A DNA stretch of 64,000 nucleotides. Source: Strix aluco. Its lineage: Eukaryota; Chordata; Aves; Strigiformes; Strigidae. The translations under genes and the position numbers were made by a program. The notes beneath the pieces are model-generated. The model was not told the origin of the DNA. It worked only from the letters and a program-made list of their open reading frames with translations, and did not search any database. This document shows positions 1-12,300 of the stretch, one piece after another. The stretch lies in assembly GCF_031877795.1 (NCBI RefSeq), contig NC_133971.1, forward strand, positions 85,150,446 through 85,214,445, in the 5' to 3' direction. Position 1 is the first letter of the stretch. Each line of letters opens with the position of its first letter.

Positions 1-258
1 GGACACCTGGGCAGCGGTAAGCAAAACTTGAGGGATGGTGCCTTGCTGTGAGACTGGGGACAGACCACCACTGTAGTGCCATGGTGGTGGGTCTGCCTGT
101 CAGCAGGACTCTCCCAGGTGGAGCCCACAGGCCTGCAGTGGGGTCCTGCAGCAAGCAGGGGTCTCAGGAGAAGAGCTGTGTGGGGGCAAAGGCAGAAAGC
201 ACACTGCCCGGCCCCATGGGGAGCCAGGAGAGGGGAGGGCTACGCGTGGGCTGCTGAC

Positions 259-393
259 CTTGTCCAGCTCCTGGAGCTGGTTCAGCACAACCACTGATGT
301 GCAGGTGTAATCCCAGACCAGAGACCAAAAATCCACCAGTGTGGTGGGGAGAGGCAGCTGAGTGACGATGAGTCTGTCCTCCTCGCTGTATGT
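259..393 (-). CDS. RPTP exon 27: D2 DFW region, last exon in window
   Basis: Encodes [25 protein letters not shown] and [22 protein letters not shown] replaces the active-domain QGP, as in IIB D2 pseudophosphatase domains. Bases 1-258 show no further exon I can support; the rest of D2 and the stop codon lie outside the window. Confidence 0.88.
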
Positions 394-3300
394 CTGCAAA
401 ACACACCGGGTGTGAGGGGAGGAAAAGATCACAAAATCCACACCTTGAGAGCCTCTCTGACAGTGGGGGTGGCTCCCCGCCTCCCTGCAGCCAGGGGTCT
501 GCAGGGCTGGGACAGAGCCCGAGGAGAGGCAGGGCACCCCAGCCCTGCTCAGAGCAGGCTGACACCCTGCTGCCCCCTCAGCTCATCACACCCGGGCTCT
601 GCTCCCAGCAGGCAAAGACCAGCCGCTGTGAAGCAGCCTGCTGAGTTGCCTGTGCAGGCAGGGCTTAGGCTGATCGCGGGGGCCATCTCCTGGCAGCAGG
701 GTCCCAGCCGCTGGGAAGCAGTCACTGTGAAGAAGTCTCAGGGCTGGGACACCTCAAACAAGGGTAACGTGGTCTACCCCTGCCTTGAGCAGTGGTGCCC
801 AGGGGGGTCTCTGTTGCTCTCAGCAGCTCCCACCCCCGGCTGGGGCTGGAGCCTTACGTTGGCAAACACGGCGTTGATGTAACCTGGCGAGCCATCCATG
901 TTCAGCGAGGACATCAGGATGGGCCGGCAGGAATCCGCTGTGGAGGCAAGGCGCAAAGAGAGGGACATGATGAGCTATCCTTTTTCTGTATGGAGGCATG
1001 GGGCTTTCCCTGCAAGCGGTGGGGTCACTGTGGCTCCCTGGGGCACGGGCTGGAGAGGCTTGGATGAACAGGCACCACCAGCCCCATGGCTATGAAAGCT
1101 CAGGGCTGCCTGACACAGGATGTCCAAATCCCCATGGGCAGAGGCACAGAGGTGCAGCAGTTAGGAGGGTGGCCTCATCATTACTCCCTGATGCCTCATG
1201 TGGGCTCCTCCACTGGGAAAGATGAGACCCAGGGACATGTTTGTCCCTGGTATGCCCCATGAATACGTGCCTCCAGCAAGCCCACAAGGAAGACGGGATG
1301 GGATCTTGCTCCCATGGAGGGACCAACCTAATATATATTTATGACCGAACAGAAAATGATGATTGGACCTTGGGCAAAACCTGCCAGTTGCATGGTGCTG
1401 GGGAGGGAAGCAGCAGGGGAGCATCATCCCCCCTTGCTGCTCTCAGGTGCTGGGCTGCAGAGCAAGGGGCTGCCCAGCCCTTCCAGTGGTACCTGGCAGG
1501 ATCCCTGGCTTGCGGTTCTTGGGCTGGTTGCTGGGTTTCTCTGCTTCTCTGCATGGCAGCAGTTGGAACAACTCGGAAAACTTCTGCAGGGCCTGTAGGG
1601 ATGGTTCATCCAAGCAAGTCCTGCCTGCCAGCTCCTCCCCTTCCTCAGCCACCCCAGAGAAATTTTCCCCATCTCCATCCCACAGCTGAGGAGGGCAGCA
1701 GTAGCGGGGAGGCACCACAGACCAGCCCCACAGCACCAGACCCAGTGCACCAGATCCTGATGGTACCTTGAACTCCTTCTCAAGGACATTGTTGTGCCTT
1801 GAGGTCTCAGATTCTTGAAGGCAGTGGATATGGCTGGTGATGCTCTCCACTGGGACCCCGGTGCTGCCGCAGAGCAAGCCTTCGAGCAGCACCTCGTAGA
1901 GGAAGGTGTACTGCTCCTGCATGAGGACATGGGTCAGCTGCACAGTCTGGAGCAGCTCTATGAAGAGCTCTGGGACTCCAGACCACCAGCTCACCGGCAT
2001 CAACCTGTGTCAGGAATGAGCCAGGTCCATCCTTCACCTTCCTGCTGTGGGGCTCTGAGGCCAGTCACCTCAGTGCAGAGAGCCCTGCTCTTGAGAAATT
2101 TCAACAACCCAGACAAGACTATCTTCCCTGTGGTTTAATACTCCCTCTCAGACCAGACCCCTGCTCTGAGGAAGGAAACCCAGAAAACCAGTGAACTAGT
2201 GAGTCCTCCTAGAGGCAGCTGGATGGTCCTGCCCAACCCAGTTTTCTTCAAAGGGTCCCAGCACTGAGCAGACCATGGGGACCTAGTATCTAGGCCAGGA
2301 CACTTCAGCACAGAAGATGCCACTAGGGCAGACATCCTGAAAGCCTGAAGGACATATGGACTCTCATTCATGCTCCTTGCCTACAAGACAGCCCTTCTAT
2401 ACCAGGATGACTGGTACATGTGAATGCTGCTGGCCCCTCAGAGGGTCTCAGGGGAACATGGATCCTGACTAGGTTTGGCCACAAGATCCTGCGGTCTCCA
2501 TCACCTAGCACCTCCAGTCCCTGTGGCTAGGCCATGAATGGCATGGCCAGTGTGGATTTGCATGCCACATCCCTGGGAAGGGTGGGAAGCAGATCTGCAG
2601 CCTGACAGTGGGCAGGGAGCAGGTAACTCCTCACCTTGGTCTGCACCATGCTGACCCGCTGCTCCCGCAGCCGCTGCACACACTGAAACACATCCACCTT
2701 CCCCTCAGCCTTCCCCATCTTCAGGAGGAAGTCCAGGGCGATGAAGGTACCTGTGCGCCCAATCCCTGCACTGATGACAGAAAATTGGGGGTCAGTGGTG
2801 CCCCAGCAAGCCTTGCCCCAGCACCCAAGCGCTCCCAGCCCAGTACCTGCAGTGCACCAGCACGGGTCCAGCAGGTGCTTCCAACACCCTCTTGTTCACC
2901 ATCTCCACTAAGCACAGGAGCTGGGCAGGGTTTCTGGGGACCCCGTGGTCTGGCCACAGCTGGTAGTGAAACTGCTCCACCGCTCTTGGGAGAGCACAGC
3001 CTGCCTGCAAAGAGGGAGACATGGCTGGGAGCAGGGAGCAGGAACCAACCTGGAAACTTGCATGAAGTAATTGCATGCCAACAAGTAGGGAGCAGTGGAG
3101 TAAACCACTTCAGGGGGGCACCAGCACACAGTGTTCCCCCCCAGCACCCCTACTGCAATGACTGATCCATTATAGCTCATCAGACAGCAAAGGGCAAATT
3201 CACCCAGCACACAGCCACACAGTTCACTATGTTTTCTGCTTCCCTGCACTGTGAACAGTGAACTCAAAGTAGTAAACGCAGCTTGTGCCCCAGAGGAAAA

Positions 3301-6300
3301 AAGAAATAAATCACAGTTTAGAGTGTTTCCATAGTCATTGAAAAGCCCTGGCTTCCCCAAACAAGGTATTTCCTAAGACTGGTACTGCACTGATGTGAAT
3401 GTAGTCACTTTTGTTACCAGACCATCATGTATTTTTCCCTAAACATCACATTCACTTGGCCTGAACTAATGAACTGCTTATGTCCCACCATCAGGTGCTC
3501 TTGGACGTTTACCTTTCAGATAGATTTTGCTCTGGGCAAGACAAGAAAAGACAAGAATATGCATAACTGCAATTTCTTTACATTGTACATGTTTTCCCCT
3601 CCTTGCAGCTCCTTCAATTTCTGCTTATTATTTGTGGTATAACTTCAGCAGAAGTACCTGTCTTGAGAAATGTCATTTTGTAAGTTATCTTAAACCATAA
3701 ACTATTTGTCCAGGTTTAGGAGCTGTAAGTGACCTCAGAGCTTCAATGTGGACCCTCAGCAGATTCGCCCAGGTGACAGGCAGGCACCAGTCCCATCATC
3801 CTGAATGTACAGAGATGCCATTTTATACCCTTTAATTGCCTTTGTGATCACCTCATCCAAGCTCTCGAGGGTGCACAATCTGTCCATGTACATCATCAGT
3901 CCAGACTCACCTGGGGTGACCACTGCAGCTGACCAATTGCCTTTGCCTGGCACAGAAACCTGGGTCTGATGCCTTGTCATAGCACCCAGTGATAGCAATG
4001 CTGACCTGTTAGTCCTGGAGGCCAGGCAGCGCTCCCCACAGCATCTCTTGGCTGACAGCTTCCACTAGCTGTTGAAACTCAAAAGCTTTCTGCATCCCCA
4101 TGTCAGCTACACGCCAGGCTCACCTTCTGCAGGCAGAAGATGCGTGTGACAAGGCCCGTGGTGGTCCTGATGTTGTTGAGTGTCACGGTGAATTCCCCGT
4201 AGACCTGCTCCTGCTCTGGCCAATACTGCTCACACTTGGTCTGTCAACAGCAGCGAGACCGCTAAGCACGAGCAAACTTATGAGGGGAGCGTTGCAAGCC
4301 AGCAGTGGTGTGGAGCTGCTCCCCGCTCCCACTGACAGCTGCACTGGGAGCAAAGCAAAGCAAAGCAGGCAAGGAAGCCTGGGCTCTGGGGAGGCCCAAG
4401 CTGAGCACAGGCTGAGATGGTTTCTCTACCTTATTCTGCTCCACTAAGCCCGTCAGCATCACAATGACCGAGGTCTTCTCCTGCCAGACCATCTGCCAGA
4501 AATCCAGCACTGTCCCAGGCAAGGGGCCTTGGGGAGAAAGAGGAAAGCCCTGTGCCAGTGTCCAAGCCGTGGGGGCGTAGCTGCTCCCAGCCACAACTCA
4601 GATGTTCCCAGGCTATGAACAGCCCTGGGCTTCCCTCTGCTCAGGGACTAACTGCACAGCCTGGGCACAGCAGCACCTGACTGGGGGTGATGGGTGGCTT
4701 CATCACCCCTGTTAGTAATTGGGACAAGGAAGAGGGAGGGCAGGTGAGCCCAGGATACATCAGGAATTCACTGTTGCTTCAGGGGCTTCCCCATGCAGAC
4801 CCTCAAGACGACTGTGAGCTGCTCCCACATTTAGGCTCCTATTTCCTGAAAAGCATTTCTGCTGCTTTGCAAGGAGCCTGAGATCTTCTCACTGCATGCT
4901 GCACAGAGCAGACTAACCCATCCTGGCATTGCACCACGGGAAGGAGCCTGTCTCTGAGTGCACTGAGTGTGGACGTGTCAGGCATTTGCAGGTTTGTCCC
5001 TGTCACGCCAGCTGCCAAAGGGAACAAACCAAGCTTGTGGGTGGAAGGACTGTGTCCTCAGGCTGGGTAGTGCAGGGACCATCTCCAGCTGGCCACTACC
5101 AAACTGACACTGAGGCCTTCCACGCCTTGCAGCAGCTGTAACCACCATTCAAGACAGAGGCCTAGGTGATACAGGGCCTTGGACGGAGCCATTAACAGAT
5201 CTTAGGCTGCTATCCCAGTTCCCCACTCCCCAAAGTGCTCAGGGCAGTGACTGGTGTCTCCTGAGCATGAGGGTTGGGAGCACCCACCTTGAGCTGCAAT
5301 GAAGAAGCGTGAACTCCGGTAGCTCTGTGGGGAAGAGGTTCAAACAGCTCTGATCACATGGGTTAAATGTTTAACAGGGAATGAAATAAAGGACCCATCC
5401 CCACAAGCACCAGAGCCCAGAGCCCTTGGCACAACGTGTCCCACAGCATTGAGAATAGGTACCCAGAGGCTGCATCTGAGCTTCTGTCCCCTTGCACAGG
5501 TCCATTTTTGTTAGAAATGAGAACTGCACACAAACCCAGAGTACTCCAGGCAGCTTAGAGAGGACTCAAGGAGAGTGACATCCCAAGATCTGCCAGCACT
5601 TGAGGGCAGCAAGTGTCAGACCTCGGGGCCACCCATGTGAGCAGCACTGTCCTCACTGAGAGCAGACAGGCACCTCTCCTACCCAGCCCAGGCACCTCTA
5701 CCCTGTTCAGGGTAGCAATTCCGTGCTACCTACATCCACGTAGCTGGCATTGATGTAGCCATTCCCCATGTCAGAGGGCTGCAGCACCACACGGCAGTGA
5801 TCGTCTGAAAGAAAAGGGAGGTGGGAGTCAGTGGACTGTCTCTTCGGAGCAGCAATGAAGTGACTGCTTAAGGAGGGGGATGTCATATTGCAAAGTCCAG
5901 GATGGTCCGCTCCCTCCTTAGGATATTTTCAGAGATAAAGAGCAGCTAATGAGAAGAAAGGTGACATGGCACAGCAGGAAACGTAATGTGCTTTTGGGGA
6001 AGACGGTTAATGTAATGGCCAAATGTCCATACCATGTGGGGCTCAGAGGAGCTTTAAATTTTGATAGAAATTGGTTCACTCCCTCCACTTTCCCACAAAC
6101 ACCCACCTCTGGATGGGACAGGGCAGTGTTCAGTGATAACTAACAGCAGGAATAGGAATGCAGTGATGAATGATTAAGCTTGCAGGGAGATTTGAGGAGC
6201 AGAACAAGGATTCTTCAACTGGACATAAAACAGTGATGATTTTGGAAAATGCCTCTGGATTTCAGTGGCCACAGAGGGTGAGACGAGGAGCTCAGCACTG

Positions 6301-9300
6301 CTGATGAGCTGGAGGGGCACATACACCAGCCCAGCACCCTGTACTCCCCAACCACCTCCAAGCGGCTGTGCCAACCCCTGGTGAGCTCTGCTTACATGGG
6401 ATGATGCTCTTGTAGCGGTTCTTGCTCTGATTACACAGCTCCTGCCCGGCATCGCAGGGATGCAACGAAGTGGAGGACAGTTGCTGCAGAGGAAGAAGAC
6501 AAGCCCACTCTGCATTATCAAGTGTTCTGGGGCTGACCAAGGCCAACTGCATCACATACCCAAGGAAGGGGTGAGGGCTGGGTGGACAGTGCAGTCAGGT
6601 GGGAAAGCAAAGCTCAACCAGACCTGATACTCTCTCAGACGCCCAGCGCCATGCCTGTTGTCTGATTCATCCTCTGTCTGCTCTGCCTCTATTTCTGCCC
6701 TCTTAAACCTCTTCAGAGCCTCCAGCAGTTCCTCCACTTGGATCTGTGTGTTCAGCTTGCACACACCTAAGGAGACACCGAGGCCAGTTTAGCATGCACC
6801 TCATGGCTGGCCCTGGAGCTCTGCAGCTGGGACTGCACTGGCATTGTTGTGGTCAGGACCCCACCAAATTCTAGATTGTCCCTCCCCACTCAGGTCCCTT
6901 TCTCCTGCAAGGCGTCCCTTTCCCAGTGCCAGAAAGCTCTGATCCCCTTGTTCCTGTAAAGACTTTACAGAGCCTGTAAGCACTGTGGCTGTGTTTTTAA
7001 CAGACAGTCTGTCCAGACCAGGCATGTAGGGCTCTGCTCATACTGCACCTCCTTGACGTCTTCGCAGGGGGATAGTGCTGATGTTCTCTGAGTTTTTTGA
7101 ATTGTTGTACTTTCTCCTGCAAAACAGCAAGTCAGGCCCATAGACCAGCAGAATAGAGAGACAGAGGAGAGGCTGTTGCCTATGTAACAGCCCTGCCTAC
7201 CACCTTGCTTTATCTCAGGGTCCACTTGGACACTCCCTGTCAATGCAAGGTGCTGGATGCCTCACAGAGAGCAGGAAAGATGGGATACATACTGACCTGA
7301 AGAGCATGAAGAGTAGCAAAACCCCCAGTGCCAGGAGTGCAACGATCAGCGCTACTGCCATAACCATGGGCATCCCGCCCAGCAGAGGCCTCGACTCCTG
7401 CCCTGCAACCAGCACAGACCAGACTCAGGCTCATGCACAGCCTGAACCAGGCACCAGGAGATCCTATATAGTGGAATGTGGTGAAAAGCAGCTTCCCTCA
7501 TCTCTCACCACAGGCTTTGCACTGGAGAATAGCTAAGCAGGGGCAGAAAGATTAGGTGCTTTCTTGGTGTGATACCCTCCAACGTGGGCCCTGTCTCCCT
7601 GACTGCCCCAGGCATGGACAGAGCCTGGTGAGGTGTTTGCATTTCTGGGCTTCAACATGCATCAGGGGAGTACTTGGGCTAAGATGCAATATGCGATGGT
7701 GGCAGAGATGATGCACAGTGTCCAGCTGCCATTGGTACCACAGCTGCCCAAGTGGCCAGAGGTTGCCCAAAGCCCATCTACCATAGATAGGTTCAAGATA
7801 CAGAGAACTTCAACAAAGATGGAAGTAGGACAACGAGACCCCACCACTCCTGTGCTCAGCCAGCTCCTCTCCATGGAAAGCAGCCAGGCTGGGAAAAAAG
7901 TGAACATGTGGGAGAGGGGCTCGGGCACAGGGTGTGAGGACCCCACTTACCAACAGAGAAGGTGTAGCAGATGCAGGTGAACTTCTCTGCCTGTTGGAGG
8001 AGACAGGAGGGAGAACTCAGGCCACTCCTGCTCCACTGCCAACCCTGGGGCCAAATGCCTCCCACCCACGGCCACCGAATGTCCCAGCTGTGGCCAGGGA
8101 CCCTGGAGCACTGTCCTGCCAGGGCACCCAGGCTCTCAGCACAGGAGCTGGGAGCAGAGCCCGTGTGGCACTGCTGCTCACCATAGACCCTGCCGAGGGT
8201 CCTGGCCCTGGCTGGCAGCGACCTGGAGAGCAGGAGCCCCCCGTGGTAGGTACCTGCTGCGAGCGGCGGACGAGGCGGAGAAGGGCCATGTAGTCCCAGC
8301 CCGGCTGGAGGGCAGCGTTGTGGAAACCCTGCCCGCGGGTCCCCTCGCCCAGCACAAAGTCCGTGGGGGTGGTGAGGTTGATCACGGCGGCCACGTAGGT
8401 CCCTGGCTGATGGCTAGCGTTGAAGGGCTGTGGGTCCCCCGAGCAGGCGCCTTCCACCGCCGTGCCGTTGTGCGTGGCGGCCACGATCAGCTGGTGCTCC
8501 CTGCAAGGCGGGGTGGTGAGAGGGCCAGGGGGGACAGGGATGGAGAGAGAGGGATGGGGGCGGCTGCAGGCAAAGGCTGCCAGTGGCGAAACCCCTCTTG
8601 GGGCTGCAGAGAGCAGAGCTGCTGGGGGCTGCACTCACCTCGCCACCTCAGGGGGACTAGAGATGGGATGGAGGGGAAGCACGGCCGTCCCTTGGGATGG
8701 GGAGATGTCACGGACGCTGTGGCAGCTGATGTCAAGAGGCTGCGGGGTGCCTGGAGGGGAAGAGCTGGGGGATGAGCATCTGTGGGCAGAACAGCAGGGG
8801 CTGTGCAAGGAGCAGGGGCAGCCGCGGGCAGTGCAGGCTGCAGAGCACAGCTCCTCTGTGCCCAGGCTCCTTGGTGATGGCCACAAGGCCACAGGGCTGG
8901 GGACAGAGAGCTGCCTCAGCCAGGGTGCACGTTGTGGCCACCCTGGAGGCACCAGGACACAGCGAGCCTTACCCGAGCTGTTGGTCTGAAACTCCCACAG
9001 CGACGCAGGCCCGGCTCCGGCAGCCGTGAGCCCCTGCATCATCACCACGTAGCTGCTGCCGGGGCTGAGCTCAGGCAGCGGGTGCTCAGTGACGGAGCCG
9101 CTCAGCCGCAGCCGCTCCATCTCCAGGAAGCCGCCGTCCTGCGCGCTCCTGGCCGTGATGTTCAACTGGGGACAGGGGACCGAGCTGGAGGGCAGCAGCT
9201 CTGACCTGTCCTCTAGGAACCTGCCCACAGCACACCAAGACAGAGAAAAGCACCCCTGCAAGCTTCCCCTCCTCTGCGCCTGCCCTCCTTGTGGAAGGCT

Positions 9301-12300
9301 CCTGGAGAGGAACCAGCAGGAGCCTTGGCCCCATGCGTGGACCTCAAGGTAGACAAGAGGATGAGAGGAGGAATTTGGAGCCAACACTCAAGATGTCAGA
9401 GTGGCTGTGTCTGTGAGCAAAGGACCAAATCTCTGTGAAGAGCTGAGGGCAAGAGGAAAGCCAATTGTTTGAAGAGTAATGAGCCCAAGGCCAGGTCACC
9501 GGTACAGTATTGCAACACCACAGGCGCTGTGGTGACATCACCCACAAGAGGGGCCCTGAACATCTCTTTCTTCCCATGAGTCATGACAGCCTTCCCTTCC
9601 CCAATCTCCCCAGGCTGCCTGCACAGAGGTCCAGGCAGGAACGTGCCTGGCAAGGTCAGCGGCACCACGGGCAGTCTGTGGTCCCCTGGTACCTGGTATC
9701 CGATGATCTCCCCTTTGCAGGAGGGCAGCGCCTTCCACCTGAGGGACCCTGTGTTGGGATCCAGCCACAGCTTCTTTGGTTTGTCTGGCACTGGAAGCAC
9801 AAGAGGTCAGGGTCATGCACAATGTCAACAAGGAGGGTCTGAGCCCAGAGCAGGGTTCAGGCATCTCCTGGCCCAGGGAACAGGCTGCAAAGGGACCCCC
9901 TAAGCAGGATTTGTCCCCCTAAAGGCTGCATGTGCTACAGCAGCAGGAGCTGCAACAGTGTCATGAGAAGGGGGAGAGTGAGGAGGGGTCATGCCGTGCT
10001 CCAGGGACTGCACAGCCCCTTTTCCAGAGCTGCAGAGGCTCCAAACAGCCCCAATCGCAGGACCATCACTGTAGGGAGCAGATGCTCAGGCTGAGCTCCC
10101 AGGTGAAGGGCACCTTTACATTTCATGTAGGTGGACACATACTCGTTTCATTTGTCCTGAGGAGTCGTGTGTACAGGATCGTGCTGGGGGGCAGGAAGAC
10201 GGTGACATTGTAGACAGTGAAGGGCTGCAGAGGGGGACAGGTGAATGTTCCCTCCTGACCATGTAACATCTCCTCTCCCTTCACCTCCTCAGCCTCACAG
10301 GGAGGGGAGGAAGGCCCTGCCAGATGGCATGTTGCCCACATGCGCTGACAGGTGTCAGGGAGCCTGCAGGTCCAGTTCAGTTTGATGCTGGTGCTGGAAA
10401 TCTCCAAGGTCTTGGGGACAACCTGGAAGTCCTCTGTAAAGGAAACGTTGCAAGAGGGTCACTCCCTTCCCTTCTCCTCCCAGCCCTGCGAGGGTGCTGC
10501 AGTCGGAGAGCCCTGCTCCCCACCCAGCTGGGAGGGAGGGAAAGCAAGAGGCTGAAATTGGTCACTCCAGGTCTCTGGTAGGGGAGCAGCAGGAGTTTGG
10601 GGTCATGGTGTGCTCAGAAGCTGAACATGACCTTTTGGGAGAATTCCCCCAGTGGGACAATTGCCTCCATTCATTGAAACATCAGGACATGGCGGGGGCA
10701 ACAAAAGGAAGTACAGGACAGTGTGTCCCCAGCTGGCTACATCACAGCTCACAAGGAGGAACATGGGGTCCTTCTGCCCTCACACCCTCTGAGGTCTGTG
10801 ATTTCAGTCAATCTTTGGTGCCATGGGAGACCACAGCGGGGCACATTTCATCTTGGCTTTGCAGGAGCTACTTCCACAATCATCAAACCTCACAGCACTG
10901 GCCCCAAGGGAAAACCATGACCTTCCCATACTGACTCTCACCCAGACATATTCCCAGCATTCTGCCCCTGCAAGGGACCATCCCGCCCCTGGTGCCTCCC
11001 TTACCAATGCACTTCACGCTGGGCTGAATGTGGATCCAGCCACCTCTGATGTTGCCTCCCAGCCAAATCTCTCTGTTTACAGGTTTCCCATCACTGATGG
11101 TCTGACCTCCACTCCAACATTTGATTTTGGTGAAGGACGGCTGGAAACCCTCAGGACAGCTCAGCATCACTTCCTCACTCTTCTTGTAATTCTCCTGGTC
11201 TGGTGACAGCTGGATTCTTTCGTCTCGCCAGGGCCTTTGGCATGTTTCTGGCAGAGGTGAAAGTGGGTGTTAGTTGGGCTGGGAGGTGACAAGCTGGGTC
11301 AGGGCTGGGTGGTGGGCTATTGGCAAGCACTCAGTTTGGGGCAGAGTGGGGCAGCCAGGAGAGCTCCTGATGCCTCCCTTACCGATGCAGTCAAGTCTGG
11401 ACTTAATGTGGATCCAGTCACCTCTGATGTTGCTTCCCCGCCAAATATATCTGGTTACAGGTTTCCCATCACTGATGGTCTGACCTCCACTCCAACATTT
11501 GATTTTGGTGAAGGATGGCTGGAAACCCTCAGGACAGCTCAGCATCACTTCCTCATTCTTCTTGTAATTTTCCTGGTCTGGTGCCAGCTGGATTCTTTCA
11601 TCTCGCCAGGGCCTTTGGCATGTTTCTGGCAGAGGTGAAAGTGGGTGTTAGTTGGGCTGGGAGGTGACAAGCTGGGTCAGGGCTGGGTGGTGGGCTATTG
11701 GCAAGCACTCAGTTTGGGGCAGAGTGGGGCAGCCAGGAGAGCTCCTGATGCCTCCCTTACCAATGCAGTCAAGTCTGGACTTAATGTGGATCCAGTCACC
11801 TCTGATGTTGCTTCCCCGCCAAATATCTCTGGTTACAGGTTTCCTCCTATTGATGGTCTGACCTGCACTCCAACATTTGATTTTGGTGAAGGATGGCTGG
11901 AAACCCTCAGGACAGATCAGCATCACTTCCTCGTTCTTCTTGTAATTCTCCTGGTCTGGTGCCAGCTGGATTCTTTCATCTCGCCAGGGCCTTTGGCACA
12001 TTTCTGGCAGAGGTGAAGGTGGAGCATGGTTAGGTGGTAGGAGAGAAATTCCCAGCAATCCATCCAGCCCCTGAAGGGAGATGGAAGATGACACATCCAT
12101 CTGCCAGGATGTTACCCACATGCAAGGCATGTTTGGAGGGGGCTCTCCTTGTGCACCTGAAGTGTGAAGGGTCACTCATCCATGAACCTCCCCTTCCCAC
12201 CCACTTCTGCTCATGGACACTCTTAGCCATCTCCCACAGCCTCAGGTGGGGAGGTTTCAACATCTCTCCCTGCCTATCTTGCCTGAGCACTGGGCTGGCC

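Larger units (their letters stand above)
11005..12003 (-). repeat. 378-bp tandem exon-plus-intron duplication (three copies)
   Basis: Acceptor positions 12003, 11625 and 11247 are exactly 378 bp apart. Each unit is a 243-nt CCP exon followed by an intron; the introns at 11626-11760 and 11248-11382 are both 135 nt and I see no difference between them. Sequence outside the outer copies diverges. Confidence 0.9.

Noticed and set aside
1..258. Further D2 exon at the extreme left edge
   Set aside because: Minus-strand text near base 7-15 has a possible acceptor (CTGCCCAG) but too little sequence follows to identify an exon.
3756..3998. 80-codon minus-strand frame between RPTP exons 21 and 22
   Set aside because: The flanking exons join in phase without it and the peptide does not match the D1 fold.
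7243..9903. Plus-strand frames of 90-190 codons opposite RPTP exons 8-14
   Set aside because: All are antisense to well-supported exons and introns and lack protein-family character.
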